NCBI GenBank assembly: GCA_035048495.1 | Contig: CM068553.1 | Location: 32,204,863 to 32,268,862, forward strand | Direction of reading: 5' to 3' | Length of the DNA stretch: 64,000 bases | Source of the DNA: Euptelea pleiosperma | Taxonomy: Eukaryota; Streptophyta; Magnoliopsida; Ranunculales; Eupteleaceae | The notes under the pieces: generated by a model | Told to the model about the DNA's origin: nothing | The model's input: the letters and a program-made list of their open reading frames with translations, nothing else | Database searches by the model: none | Translations under genes and position numbers: made by a program | Shown: piece after piece, positions 34,260 through 49,663 of the stretch | Layout: each line of letters begins with the position of its first letter | Position numbering within the stretch: position 1 is the first letter of the stretch

Positions 34260-36065
34260 AAGTTAGCTCCATCCGTGCGTCAACGTCTCAAATTGGACTC
34301 AGTTTGTGTGTTACATTCCGAAGCCTATAACTTGTGACTTTGTCGCAACCGGACCTCGTAATTGGAATCAAACTCTTCCATTACTATTGTTTCAACATAT
34401 TTGAAGTGTTGGAATAAGATTTGGGACAGTCGAAACAATTTAGCTCCATCCGTGCGTCAACGTCTCAAATTGGACTCAGTTTGTGTGTTACATTCCGAAG
34501 CCTATAACCTGGGACTTTGTCGTAACCGAACCTCGTAATTGGACTCTAACTCTTCCATTACTATTGTTTCAATACATTTGAAGTGTTTGAACAAGATTTG
34601 GGACAGTCGAAATAAGTTAGCTCCATCCCTGCGTCAACGTCTCAAATTGGACTCAGTTTGTGTGTTACATTCCGAAGCCTATAAGTTGGGACTTTGTCGT
34701 AACCGAACCTCGTAATTGGACTCGAAATCTTCCATTACTATTGTTTCAATACATTTGAAGTGTTTGAACAAGATTTGGGACAGTCGAAACAAGTTAGCTC
34801 CATCCCTGCGTCAACGTCTCAAATTGGACTCAGTTTGTGTGTTACATTCCAAAGCCTATAAATTGTGACTTTGTCGCAACCAAACCTCGTAACTTTACTC
34901 AAACTCTTCCATTACTATTGTTTCAACACATTTGAAGTGTCCGAACAAGATTCGGGACAGTCGAAACAAGTTAGCTCCATCCGTGCGCCAACGTCTCAAA
35001 TTGGACTCAGTTTGTGTGTTACATTCTGAAGCCTATAACTTGGGACTTTGTCGTAACCGAACCTCGTAATTGGACTCAAACTCTTCCATTACTATTGTTT
35101 CAACACATTTGAAGTGTTTGAACAAGATTTGGGACAGTCGAAACAAGTTAGCTCCATCCGTGCGTCAACGACTCAAATTCGACTCAGTTTGTGTGTTACA
35201 TTCCGAAGCCTATAACTTGTGACTTTGTCGCAACCGGACCTCGTAATTGGACTCAAACTCTTCCATTACTATTGTTTCAACATATTTGAAGTGTTGGAAT
35301 AAGATTTGGGACAGTCGAAACAATTTAGCTCCATCCGTGCGTCAACGTCTCAAATTGGACTCAGTTTGTGTGTTACATTCCGAAGCCTATAACTTGTGAC
35401 TTTGTCGCAACCGAACCTCGTAATTGGACTCAAACTCTTCCATTACTATTGTTTCAACATATTTGAAATGTTGGAATAAGATTTGGGACAGTCGGAACAA
35501 TTTAGCTCCATCCGAGCGTCAACGTCTCAAATTTGACTCAGTTTGTGTGTTACATTCCAAAGCCTATAAATTGTGACTTTGTCGCAACCAAACCTCGTAA
35601 CTTTTCTCAAACTCTTCCATTACTATTGTTTCATCACATTTGAAGTGTCCGAAGAAGATTCGGGACTGTCGAAACAAGTTCGCTCCATCCGTGCGTCAAC
35701 GTTTAAAATTGGACTCTGTTTGTGTGTTACATTCTGAAGCCTATAACTTGTGACTTTGTCGCAACCGGACCTCGTAATTGGACTCAAAATCTTACATTAC
35801 TATTGTTTCAACATATTTGAAGTGTTGGAATAAGATTTGGGACAGTCGAAACAAGTTAGCTCCATCCGTGCGTCAACGTCTCAAATTGGACTCAGTTTGT
35901 GTGTTACATTCCGAAGCCTATAACTTGGGACTTTGTCATAACCGAACCTCGTAATTGGACTCAAACTCTTCCATTACTATTGTTTCAACACATTTGAAGT
36001 GTTTGAACAAGATTTGGGACAGTCGAAACAAGTTAGCTCCATCCGTGCGTCAACGTCTCAAATTG
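34260..36065 (+). repeat. segment duplicated at 39925-41908 with monomer indels
   Basis: The offset between the two copies is 5664 bp (32 monomers) at first, 5487 bp (31) after about 34780, and 5841 bp (33) after about 35400. The changes are whole monomers, so one copy gained or lost complete units. Shared markers are ATAACCTGGG, GCGCCAACG with ATTCTGAAGCC, TTTGAAATGTTGG with CAGTCGGAAC, and AAAATCTTACATT. Confidence 0.75.
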
Positions 36066-36699
36066 GACTCAGTTTGTGTGTTACATTCCGAAGCCTATAA
36101 CTTGTGACTTTGTCGCAACCGGACCTCGTAATTGGACTCAAACTCTTCCATTACTAGTGTTTCAACATATTTGAAGTGTTGGAATAAGATTTGGGACAGT
36201 CGAAACAATTTAGCTCCATCCGTGCGTCAACGTCTAAAATTGGACTCAGTTTGTGTGTTACATTCCGAAGCCTATAACCTGGGACTTTGTCGCAACCGGA
36301 CCTCGTAATTGGACTCAAACTTTTCCATTACTATTGTTTAACCATATTTGAAGTGTTGGAATAAGATTTGGGACAGTCGAAACAAGTTAGCTCCATCCGT
36401 GCGTCAACGTCTCAAATTGGACTCAGTTTGTGTGATACATTCCGAAGCCTATAACTTGGGACTTTGTCGTAACCGAACCTCGTAATTGAACTCAAACTCT
36501 TCCATTACTATTGTTTCAACACATTTGAAGTGTTTGAACATGATTTGGGACAGTCGAAACAAGTTAGCTCCATCCGTGCGTCAACGTCTCAAATTGGACT
36601 CAGTTTGTGTGTTACATTCCGAAGCCTATAACTTGGGACTTTGTCGTAACCGAACCTCGTAAATGGACTCAAACTCTTCCATTACTATTGTTTCACCAC

Positions 36700-37995
36700 A
36701 TTTGAAGTGTTTGAACAAGATTTGGGACAGTCGAAACAAGTTAGCTCCATCCCTGCGTCAACGTCTCAAATTGGACTCAGTTTGTGTGTTACATTCCAAA
36801 GCCTATAACTTGTGACATTTTCATAACCGAACCTCGTAATTGGACTCAAACTCTTCCATTACTATTGTTTCAACACATTTGAAGTGTTTGAACAAGATTC
36901 GGGACAGTCGAAACAAGTTAGCTCCATCCGTGCGTCGACGTCTCAAATTGGACTCAGTTTGTGTGTTACATTCCAAAGCCTATAACTTGTGACTTTGTCG
37001 CAACCGAACCTCGTAACTTTACTCAAACTCTTGCATTACTATTGTTTCAACACATTTGAAGTGTTTGAACAAGATTCGGGACAGTCGAAACAAGTTAGCT
37101 CCATCCGTGCGTCAACGACTCAAATTCGACTCAGTTTGTGTGTTACATTCCGAAGCCTATAACTTGTGACTTTGTCGCAACCGGACCTCGTAATTGGACT
37201 CAAACTCTTCCATTACTATTGTTTCAACATATTTGAAGTGTTGGAATAAGATTTGGGACAGTCGAAACAATTTAGTTCCATCCGTGCGTCAACGTCTCAA
37301 ATTCGACTCAGTTTGTGTGTTACATTCCGAAGCCTATAACTTGGGACTTTGTCGTAACCGAACCTCGTAATTGGACTCTAACTCTTCCATTACTAATGTT
37401 TCAATACATTTGAAGTGTTTGAACAAGATTTGGGACAGTCGAAACAAGTTAGCTCCATCCCTGCGTCAACGTCTCAAATTGGACTCAGTTTGTGTGTTAC
37501 ATTCCAAAGCCTATAACTTGTGACATTTTCATAACCGAACCTCGTAATTGGACTCAAACTCTTCCATTACTATTGTTTCAACACATTTGAAGTGTTTGAA
37601 CAAGATTTGGGACAGTCGAAACAAGTTAGCTCCATCCCTGCGTCAACGTCTCAAATTGGACTCAGTTTGTGTGTTACATTCCAAAGCCTATAACTTGTGA
37701 CATTTTCATAACCGAACCTCGTAATTGGACTCAAACTCTTCCATTACTATTGTTTCAACACATTTGAAGTGTTTGAACAAGATTCGGGACAGTCGAAACA
37801 AGTTAGCTCCATCCGTGCGTCGACGTCTCAAATTGGACTCAGTTTGTGTGTTACATTCCAAAGCCTATAACTTGTGACTTTGTCGCAACCGAACCTCGTA
37901 ACTTTACTCAAACTCTTGCATTACTATTGTTTCAACACATTTGAAGTGTTTGAACAAGATTCGGGACAGTCGAAACAAGTTAGCTCCATCCGTGC
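36700..37995 (+). repeat. 5-monomer tandem duplication, 885 bp
   Basis: 36700-37110 is repeated at 37585-37995, with the private GCGTCGACG change at 36932 and 37817. Within it the monomer carrying CATTTTCATAACC is itself nearly identical in two adjacent copies (about 37429-37605 and 37606-37782). Confidence 0.75.
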
Positions 37996-40900
37996 GTCAA
38001 CGTCTCAAATTGGACTCAGTTTGTGAGTTACATTCCAAAGCCTATAAATTGTGACTTTGTCGCAACCAAACCTCGTAACTTTACTCAAACTCTTCCATTA
38101 CTATTGTTTCATCACATTTGAAGTGTCCGAAGAAGATTCGGGACTGTCGAAACAAGTTAGCTCCATCCGTGCGTCAACGTTTAAAATTGGACTCAGTTTG
38201 TGTGTTACATTCCGAAGCCTATAACTTGTGACTTTGTCGCAACCGAACCTCGTAATTGGACTCAAACTCTTCCATTACTATTGTTTCAACATATTTGAAG
38301 TGTTGGAATAAGATTTGGGACAGTCGAAACAATTTAGCTCCATCCGTGCGTCAACGTCTCAAATTGGACTCAGTTTGTGTGTTACATTCCAAAGCCTATA
38401 ACTTGTGACTTTGTCGCAACCGAACCTCGTAACTTTACTCAAACTCTTCCATTACTATTGTTTCAACACATTTGAAGTGTTTGAACAAGATTCGGGACAG
38501 TCGAAACAAGTTAGCTCCATCCGTGCGTCAACGTCTCAAATTGGACTCAGTTTGTGAGTTACATTCCAAAGCCTATAAATTGTGACTTTGTCGCAACCAA
38601 ACCTCGTAACTTTACTCAAACTCTTCCATTACTATTGTTTCATCACATTTGAAGTGTCCGAAGAAGATTCGGGACTGTCGAAACAAGTTCGCTCCATCCG
38701 TGCGTCAACGTTTAAAATTGGACTCAGTTTGTGTGTTACATTCTGAAGCCTATAACTTGTGACTTTGTCGCAACCGGACCTCGTAATTGGACTCAAACTC
38801 TTACATTACTATTGTTTCAACATATTTGAAGTGTTGGAATAAGATTGGGAACAGTCGAAACAAGTTAGCTCCATCCGTGCGTCAACGTCTCAAATTGGAC
38901 TCAGTTTGTGTGTTACATTCCGAAGCCTATAACTTGGGACTTTGTCGTAACCGAAGCTCGTAATTGGACTCAAACTCTTCCATTACTATTGTTTCAACAC
39001 ATTTAAAGTGTTTGAACAAGATTTGGGACAGTCGAAACAAGTTAGCTCCATCCGTGCGTCAACGTCTCAAATTTGACTAAGTTTGTGTGTTACATTACAA
39101 AGCCTATAACTTGTGACATTTTCGTAACCGAACCTCGTAATTGGACTCAAACTCTTCCATTACTATTTTTTCAACACATTTGAAGTGTTTGAACAAGATT
39201 CGGGACAGTCGAAACAAGTTAGCTCCATCCGTACGTCAACGTCTCAAATTGGACTCAGTTTGTGTGTTACATTCCAAAGCCTATAACTTGTGACTTTGTC
39301 GCAACCGAACCTCGTAACTTTACACAAACTCTTCCATTACTATTGTTTCAACACATGTGAAGTGTTTGAACAAGATTCGGGACAGTCGAAACAAGTTAGC
39401 TCCATCCGTGCGTCAACGTCTCAAATTGGACTCAGTTTGTGTGTTACATTCCGAAGCCTATAACTTGGGACTTTGTCGTAACCGAACCTCGTAATTGGAC
39501 TCTAACTCTTCCATTACTATTGTTTCAATACATTTGAAGTGTTTGAACAAGATTTGGGACAGTCGAAACAAGTTAGCTCCATCCCTGCGTCAACGTCTCA
39601 AATTGGACTCAGTTTGTGTGTTACATTCCAAAGCCTATAAATTGTGACTTTGTCGCAACCAAACCTCGTCACTTTACTCAAACTCTTCCATTACTATTGT
39701 TTCATCACATTTGAAGTGTCCGAACAAGATTCGGGACATTCGAAACAAGTTAGCTCCATCCGTGCGTCAACGTCTCAAATTGGACTCAGTTTGTGTGTTA
39801 CATTCCGAAGCCTATAACTTGGGACTTTGTCGTAACCGAACCTCGTAATTGGACTCAAACTCTTCCATTACTATTGTTTCAACACATTTGAAGTGTTTGA
39901 ACAAGATTTGGGACAGTCGAAACAAGTTAGCTCCATCCGTGCGTCAACGTCTAAAATTGGACTCAGTTTGTGTGTTACATTCCGAAGCCTATAACTTGTG
40001 ACTTTGTCGCAACCGGACCTCGTAATTGGACTCAAACTCTTCCATTACTATTGTTTCAACATATTTGAAGTGTTGGAATAAGATTTGGGACAGTCGAAAC
40101 AATTTAGCTCCATCCGTGCGTCAACGTCTCAAATTGGACTCAGTTTGTGTGTTACATTCCGAAGCCTATAACCTGGGACTTTGTCGTAACCGAACCTCGT
40201 AATTGGACTCTAACTCTTCCATTACTATTGTTTCAATACATTTGAAGTGTTTGAACAAGATTTGGGACAGTCGAAACAAGTTAGCTCCATCCCTGCGTCA
40301 ACGTCTCAAATTGGACTCAGTTTGTGTGTTACATTCCAAAGCCTATAAATTGTGACTTTGTCGCAACCAAACCTCGTAACTTTACTCAAACTCTTCCATT
40401 ATTATTGTTTCAACACATTTGAAGTGTCCGAACAAGATTCGGGACAGTCGAAACAAGTTAGCTCCATCCGTGCGCCAACGTCTCAAATTGGACTCAGTTT
40501 GTGTGTTACATTCTGAAGCCTATAACTTGGGACTTTGTCGTAACCGAACCTCGTAATTGGACTCAAACTCTTCCATTACTATTGTTTCAACACATTTGAA
40601 GTGTTTGAACAAGATTTGGGACAGTCGAAACAAGTTAGCTCCATCCGTGCGTCAACGTCTCAAATTGGACTCAGTTTGTGTGTTACATTCCGAAGCCTAT
40701 AACTTGTGACTTTGTCCCAACCGGACCTCGTAATTGGACTCAAACTCTTCCATTACTATTGTTTCAACATATTTGAAGTGTTGGAATAAGATTTGGGACA
40801 GTCGAAACAATTTAGCTCCATCCGTGCGTCAACGTCTCAAATTGGACTCAGTTTGTGTGTTACATTCCGAAGCCTATAACTTGGGACTTTGTCGTAACCG

Positions 40901-43900
40901 AACCTCGTAATTGGACTCTAACTCTTCCATTACTATTGTTTCAATACATTTGAAGTGTTTGAACAAGATTTGGGACAGTCGAAACAAGTTAGCTCCATCC
41001 CTGCGTCAACGTCTCAAATTGGACTCAGTTTGTGTGTTACATTCCAAAGCCTATAAATTGTGACTTTGTCGCAACCAAACCTCGTAACTTTACTCAAACT
41101 CTTCCATTACTATTGTTTCAACACATTTGAAGTGTCCGAACAAGATTCGGGACAGTCGAAACAAGTTAGCTCCATCCGTGCGTCAACGTCTCAAATTGGA
41201 CTCAGTTTGTGTGTTACATTCCGAAGCCTATAACTTGTGACTTTGTCGCAACCGAACCTCGTAATTGGACTCAAACTCTTCCATTACTATTGTTTCAACA
41301 TATTTGAAATGTTGGAATAAGATTTGGGACAGTCGGAACAATTTAGCTCCATCCGTGCGTCAACGTCTCAAATTGGACTCAGTTTGTGTGTTACATTCCA
41401 AAGCCTATAAATTGTTACTTTGTCGCAACCAAACCTCGTAACTTTACTCAAACTCTTCCATTACTATTGTTTCATCACATTTGAAGTGTCCGAAGAAGAT
41501 TCGGGACTGTCGAAACAAGTTCGCTCCATCCGTGCGTCAACGTTTAAAATTGGACTCAGTTTGTGTGTTACATTCTGAAGCCTATAACTTGTGACTTTGT
41601 CGCAACCGGACCTCGTAATTGGACTCAAAATCTTACATTACTATTGTTTCAACATATTTGAAGTGTTGGAATAAGATTTGGGACAGTCGAAACAAGTTAG
41701 CTCCATCCGTGCGTCAACGTCTCAAATTGGACTCAGTTTGTGTGTTACATTCCGAAGCCTATAACTTGGGACTTTGTCATAACCGAACCTCGTAATTGGA
41801 CTCAAACTCTTCCATTACTATTGTTGCAACACATTTGAAGTGTTTGAACAAGATTTGGGACAGTCGAAACAAGTTAGCTCCATCCGTGCGTCAACGTCTC
41901 AAATTGGACTAAGTTTGTGTGTTACATTACAAAGCCTATAACTTGTGACATTTTCGTAACCGAACCTCGTAATTGGACTCAAACTCTTCCATTACTATTT
42001 TTTCAACACATTTGAAGTGTTTGAACAAGATTCGGGACAGTCGAAACAAGTTAGCTCCATCCGTACGTCAACGTCTCAAATTGGACTCAGTTTGTGTGTT
42101 ACATTCCAAAGCCTATAACTTGTGACTTTGTCGCAACCGAACCTCGTAACTTTACACAAACTCTTCCATTACTATTGTTTCAACACATGTGAAGTGTTTG
42201 AACAAGATTCGGGACAGTCGAAACAAGTTAGCTCCATCCGTGCTCCAACGTCTCAAATTGGACTCAGTTTGTGTGTTACATTCCGAAGCCTATAACTTGG
42301 GACTTTGTCGTAACCGAACCTCGTAATTGGACTCAAACTCTTCCATTACTATTGTTTCAACACATTTGAAGTGTTTGAACAAGATTTGGAACAGTCAAAA
42401 CAAGTTAGCTCCATCCGTGCGTCAACGTCTCAAATTGGACTCAGTTTGTGTGTTACATTCCAAAGCCTATAACTTGTGACATTTTCATAACCGAACCTCG
42501 TAATTGGACTCAAACTCTTCCATTACTATTGTTTCAACACATTTGAAGTGTTTGAACAAGATTTGGGACAGTCGAAACAAGTTAGCTCCATCCGTGCGTC
42601 AATGTCTCAAATTGGACTCTGTTTGTGTGTTACATTCCGAAGCCTATAACTTGTGACTTTGTCGCAACCGGACCTCGTAATTGGACTCAAACTATTACAT
42701 TACTATTGTTTCAACACATTTAAAGTGTTGGAACAAGATTTCGGACAGTCGAAACAAGTTAGCTCCATCCGTGCGTCAACGTCTCAAATTGGACTCAGTT
42801 TGTGTGTTACATTCCAAAGCCTATAACTTGTGACTTTGTCGCAACCGAACCTCGTAACTTTACTCAAACTCTTCCATTACTATTGTTTCAACACATTTGA
42901 AGTGTTTGAACAAGATTCGGGATAGTCGAAACAAGTTAGCTCCATCCGTGCGTCAACGTCTCAAATTGGACTCAGTTTGTGAGTTACATTCCAAAGCCTA
43001 TAAATTGTGACTTTGTCGCAACCAAACCTCGTAACTTTACTCAAACTCTTCCATTACTATTGTTTCATCACATTTGAAGTGTCCGAAGAAGATTCGGGAC
43101 TGTCGAAACAAGTTCGCTCCATCCGTGCGTCAACGTTTAAAATTGGACTCAGTTTGTGTGTTACATTCTGAAGCCTATAACTTGTGACTTTGTCGCAACC
43201 GGACCTCGTAATTGGACTCAAACTCTTACATTACTATTGTTTCAACATATTTGAAGTGTTGGAATAAGATTTGGAACAGTCGAAACAAGTTAGCTCCATC
43301 CGTGCGTCAACGTCTCAAATTGGACTCAGTTTGTGTGTTACATTCCGAAGCCTATAACTTGGGACTTTGTCGTAACCGAACCTTGTAATTGGACTCAAAC
43401 TCTTCCATTACTATTGTTTCAACACATTTAAAGTGTTTGAACAAGATTTGGGACAGTCGAAACAAGTTAGCTCCATCCGTGCGTCAACGTCTCAAATTGG
43501 ACTAAGTTTGTGTGTTACATTACAAAGCCTATAACTTGTGACATTTTCGTAACCGAACCTCGTAATTGGACTCAAACTCTTCCATTACTATTTTTTCAAC
43601 ACATTTGAAGTGTTTGAACAAGATTCGGGACAGTCGAAACAAGTTAGCTCCATCCGTACGTCAACGTCTCAAATTGGACTCAGTTTGTGTGTTACATTCC
43701 AAAGCCTATAACTTGTGACTTTGTCGCAACCGAACCTCGTAACTTTACACAAACTCTTCCATTACTATTGTTTCAACACATGTGAAGTGTTTGAACAAGA
43801 TTCGGGACAGTCGAAACAAGTTAGCTCCATCCATGCGTCAACGTCTCAAATTGGACTAAGTTTGTGTGTTACATTACAAAGCCTATAACTTGTGACATTT

Positions 43901-46311
43901 TCGTAACCGACCTCGTAATTGGACTCAAACTCTTCCATTACTATTGTTTCAACATATTTGAAGTGTTGGAATAAGATTTTGTTCAGTCGAAACAAGTTAG
44001 CTCCATCCGTGCGTCAACGTCTCAAATTGAACTCAGTTTGTGTGTTACATTCTGAAGCCTATAACTTGGGACTTTGTCGTAACCGAACCTCGTAATTGGA
44101 CTCAAACTCTTCCATTACTATTGTTTCAACACATTTGAAGTGTTTGAACAAGATTTGGGACAGTCGAAACAAGTTAGCTCCATCCGTGCGTCAACGTCTC
44201 AAATTGGACTCAGTTTGTGTGTTACATTCCGAAGCCTATAACTTGTGACTTTGTCGCAACCGAACCTCGTAATTGGACTCAAACTCTTCCATTACTATTG
44301 TTTCAACACATTTGAAGTGTTTGAACAAGATTTGGGACAGTCGAAACAAGTTAGCTCCATCCGTGCGTCAACGTCTCAAATTGGACTCAGTTTGTGTGTT
44401 ACATTCCGAAGCCTATAACTTGGGACTTTGTCGTAACCGAACCTCGTAATTGGACTCTAACTCTTCCATTACTATTGTTTCAATACATTTGAAGTGTTTG
44501 AACATGATTTGGGACAGTCGAAACAAGTTAGCTCCATCCGTGCGTCAACGTCTCAAATTGGACTCAGTTTGTGTGTTACATTCCGAAGCCTATAACTTGT
44601 GACTTTGTCGCAACCGGACCTCGTAATTGGACTCAAACTCTTCCATTACTAGTGTTTCAACATATTTGAAGTGTTGGAATAAGATTTGGGACAGTCGAAA
44701 CAATTTAGCTCCATCCGTGCGTCAACGTCTAAAATTGGACTCCGTTTGTGTGTTACATTCCGAAGCCTATAACTTGGGGCTTTGTCGCAACCGGACCTCG
44801 TAATTGGACTCAAACTCTTCCATTACTAGTGTTTCAACACATTTGAAGTGTTTGAACATGATTTGGGACAGTCGAAACGAGTTAGCTCCATCCGTGCGTC
44901 AACGTCTCAAATTGGACTCAGTTTGTGTGATACATTCCGAAGCCTATAACTTGGGACTTTGTCGTAACCGAACCTCGTAATTGAACTCAAACTCTTCCAT
45001 TACTATTGTTTCAACACATTTGAAGTGTTTGAACATGATTTGGGACAGTCGAAACAAGTTAGCTCCATCCGTGCGTCAACGTCTCAAATTGGACTCAGTT
45101 TGTGTGTTACATTCCGAAGCCTATAACTTGTGACTTTGTCGCAACCGAACCTCGTAATTGGACTCAAACTCTTCCATTACTATTGTTTCAACATATTTGA
45201 AGTGTTGGAATAAGATTTGGGACAGTCGAAACAATTTAGCTCCATCCGTGCGTCAACGTCTCAAATTGGACTCAGTTTGTGTGTTAAATTCCGAAGCCTA
45301 TAACTTGGGACTTTGTTGTAACCGAACCTCGTAATTGGACTCAAACTCTTCCATTACTATTGTTTCAACACATTTGAAGTGTTTGAACAAGATTTGGGAT
45401 AGTCGAAACAAGTTAGCTCCATCCCTGCGTCAACGTCTCAAATTGGACTCAGTTTGTGTTACATTCCAAAGCCTATAACTTGTGACATTTTCATAACCGA
45501 ACCTCGTAAATGGACTCAAACTCTTCCATTACTATTGTTTCAACACATTTGAAGTGTTTGAAAAAGATTCGGGACAGTCGAAACAAGTTAGCTCCATCCG
45601 TGCGTCAAAGTCTCAAATTGGACTCAGTTTGTGTGTTACATTCCGAAGCCTATAACTTGTGACTTTGTCGCAACCGGACCTCGTAATTGGACTCAAACTA
45701 TTCCATTACTATTGTTTCAACACATTTAAAGTGTTGGAACAAGATTTGGGACAGTCGAAAAATGTTAGCTCCATCCGTGCGTCAACGTCTCAAATTGGAC
45801 TCAGTTTGTGTGTTACATTCCAAAGCCTATAACTTGTGACTTTGTCGCAACCGAACCTCGTAACTTTACTCAAACTCTTCCATTACTATTGTTTCAACAC
45901 ATTTGAAGTGTTTGAACAAGATTCGGGACAGTCGAAACAAGTTAGCTCCATCCGTGCGTCAACGTCTCAAATTGGACTCAGTTTGTGAGTTACATTCCAA
46001 AGCCTATAAATTGTGACTTTGTCGCAACCAAACCTCGTAACTTTACTCAAACTCTTCCATTACTATTGTTTCATCACATTTGAAGTGTCCGAAGAAGATT
46101 CGGGACTGTCGAAACAAGCTAGCTCCATCCGTGCGTCAACATTTAAAATTGGACTCAGTTTGTGTGTTACATTCGGAAGCCTATAACTTGTGACTTTGTC
46201 GCAACCGGACCTCGTAATTGGACTCAAACTCTTACATTACTATTGTTTCAACATATTTGAAGTGTTGGAATAAGATTTGGGACAGTCGAAACAAATTAGC
46301 TCCATCCGTGC

Positions 46312-49300
46312 GTCAACGTCTCAAATTGGACTCAGTTTGTGTGTTACATTCCGAAGCCTATAACTTGGGACTTTGTCGTAACCGAACCTCGTAATTAGAC
46401 TCAAACTCTTCCATTACTATTGTTTCAACACATTTGAAGTGTTTGAACAAGATTTGGGACAGTCGAAACAAGTTAGCTCCATCCCTGCGTCAAAATCTCA
46501 AATTGGACTCAGTTTGTGTGTTACATTCCAAAGCCTATAAATTGTGACTTTGGCGCAACCAAACCTCGTCACTTTACTCAAACTCTTCCATTACTATTGT
46601 TTCAACACATTTGAAGTGTCCGAACAAGATTCGGGACAGTCGAAACAAGTTAGCTCCATCCGTGCGCCAACGTCTCAAATTGGACTCAGTTTGTGTGTTA
46701 CATTCCGAAGCCTATAACTTGGGACTTTGTCGTAACCGAACCTCGTAATTGGACTCAAACTCTTCCATTACTATTGTTTCAACACATTTGAAGTGTTTGA
46801 ACAAGATTTGGAACAGTCGAAACAAGTTAGCTCCATCCGTGCGTCAACGTCTCAAATTGGACTCAGTTTGTGAGTTACATTCCAAAGCCTCTAAATTGTG
46901 ACTTTGTCGCAACCAAACCTCGTAACTTTACTCAAACTCTTCCATTACTATTGTTTCATCACATTTGAAGTGTCCGAAGAAGATTCGGGACAGTCGAAAC
47001 AAGTTAGCTCCATCCGTGCGCCAACGTCTCAAATTGGACTCAGTTTGTGTGTTACATTCCGAAGCCTATAACTTGGGACTTTGTCGTAACCGAACCTCGT
47101 AATTGGACTCAAACTCTTCCATTACTATTGTTTCAACACATTTGAAGTGTTTGAACAAGATTTGGAACAGTCGAAACAAGTTAGCTCCATCCGTGCGTCA
47201 ACGTCTCAAATTGGACTCAGTTTGTGTGTTACAATCCGAAGCCTATAACTTGTGACTTTGTCGCAACCGGACCTCGTAATTGGACTCAAACTCTTCCATT
47301 ACTATTGTTTCAACATATTTGAAGTGTTTGAACAAGATTTGGGACAGTCGAAACAAGTTAGCTCCATCCCTGCGTCAACGTCTCAAATTGGACTCAGTTT
47401 GTGTGTTACATTCCAAAGCCGATAACTAGTGACATTTTCATAACCGAACCTCGTAATTGGACTCAAACTCTTCCATTACTATTGTTTCAACACATTTGAA
47501 GTGTTTGAACAAGATTCGGGACAGTCGAAACAAGTTAGCTCCATCCGTGCGTCAACGTCTCAAATTGGACTCAGTTTGTGTGTTACATTCCGAAGCCTAT
47601 AACTTGTGACTTTGTCGCAACCGGACCTCGTAATTGGACTCAAACTATTCCATTACTATTGTTTCAACACATTTAAAGTGTTGGAACAAGATTTGGGACA
47701 GTCGACACAAGTTAGCTCCATCCGTGCGTCAACGTCTCAAATTGGACTCAGTTTGTGTGTTACATTCCGAAGCCTATAACTTGTGACTTTGTCGCAACCG
47801 AACCTCGTAATTGGACTCAAACTCTTCCATTACTATTGTTTCAACATATTTGAAGTGTTGGAATAAGATTTGGGACAGTCGAAACAATTTAGCTCCATCC
47901 GTGCGTCAACGTCTCAAATTGGACTCAGTTTGTGTGTTAAATTCCGAAGCCTATAACTTGGGACTTTCTTGTAACCGAACCTCATAATTGGACTCAAACT
48001 CTTCCATTACTATTGTTTCAACACATTTGAAGTGTTTGAACAAGATTTGGGATAGTCGAAACAAGTTAGCTCCATCCCTGCGTCAACGTCTCAAATTGGA
48101 CTCAGTTTGTTTGTTACATTACAAAGCCTATAACTTGTGACATTTTCATAACCAAACCTCGTAATTGGACTCAAACTCTTCCATTACTATTGTTTCAACA
48201 CATTTGAAGTGTTTGAACAAGATTTGGAACAGTCGAAACAAGTTAGCTCCATCCGTGCGTCAACGTCTCAAATTGGACTCAGTTTGTGTGTTACATTCCG
48301 AAGCCTATAACTTGTGACTTTGTCGCAACCGGACCTCGTAATTGGACTCAAACTATTCCATTACTATTGTTTCAACACATTTAAAGTGTTGGAACAAGAT
48401 TTGGGATAGTCGAAACAAGTTAGCTCAATCCGTGCGTCAACGTCTCAAATTGGACTCAGTTTGTGTGTTACATTCCAAAGCCTATAACTTGTGACTTTGT
48501 CGCAACCGAACCTCGTAACTTTACTCAAACTCTTCCATTACTATTGTTTCAACACATTTGAAGTCTTTGAACAAGATTCGGGACAGTCGAAACAAGTTAG
48601 CTCCATCCGTGCGTCAACGTCTCAAATTGGACTCAGTTTGTGTGTTACATTCCGAAGCCTATAACCTGGGACTTTGTCGTAACCGAACCTCGTAATTGGA
48701 CTCTAACTCTTCCATTACTATTGTTTCAATACATTTGAAGTGTTTGAACAAGATTTGGGACAGTCGAAACAAGTTAGCTCCATCCCTGCGTCAACGTCTC
48801 AATTTGGACTCAGTTTGTGTGTTTCATTCCAAAGCCTATAAATTGTGACTTTGTCGCAACCAAACCTCGTAACTTTACTCAAACTCTTCCATAACTATTG
48901 TTTCAACACATTTGAAGTGTCCGAACAAGATTCGGGACAGTCGAAACAAGTTAGCTCCATCCGTGCGTCAACGTCTCAAATTGGACTCAGTTTGTGTGTT
49001 ACATTCCGAAGCCTATAACTTGTGACTTTGTCGCAACCGAACCTCGTAATTGGACTCAAACTATTCCATTACTATTGTTTCAACATATTTGAAGTGTTGG
49101 AATAAGATTTGGGACAGTCGAAACAATTTAGCTCCATCCGTGCGTCAACGTCTCAAATTGGACTCAGTTTGTGTGTTACATTCCGAAGCCTATAACCTGG
49201 GACTTTGTCGTAACCGAACCTCGTAATTGGACTCTAACTCTTCCATTACTATTGTTTCAATACATTTGAAGTGTTTGAACAAGATTTGGGACAGTCGAAA

Positions 49301-49663
49301 CAAGTTAGCTCCATCCCTGCGTCAACGTCTCAAATTGGACTCAGTTTGTGTGTTTCATTCCAAAGCCTATAAATTGTGACTTTGTCGCAACCAAACCTCG
49401 TAACTTTACTCAAACTCTTCCGTTACTATTGTTTCAACACATTTGAAGTGTCCGAACAAGATTCGGGACAGTCGAAACAAGTTAGCTCCATCCGTGCGTC
49501 AACGTCTCAAATTGGACTCAGTTTGTGTGTTACATTCCGAAGCCTATAACTTGTGACTTTGTCGCAACCGAACCTCGTAATTGGACTCAAACTCTTCCAT
49601 TACTATTGCTTCAACATATTTGAAGTGTTGGAATAAGATTTGGGACAGTCGAAACAATTTAGC
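46312..49663 (+). repeat. segment repeated at 60649-64000, shift 14337 bp
   Basis: An offset of 14337 bp (81 monomers) links this segment with 60649 to the window end. Shared rare variants are TAATTAGACTC, GCGTCAAAATCTC, CCTCTAAATTG, GATAACTAGTGAC, GTCGACACAAG, GGACTTTCTTG and TATTGCTTCAAC. Some positions differ (e.g. ACAATCCG near 47231 against ACATTCCG near 61568). Just upstream, a shift of 13983 bp (79 monomers) applies, so two monomers were gained or lost between the copies. Confidence 0.8.
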
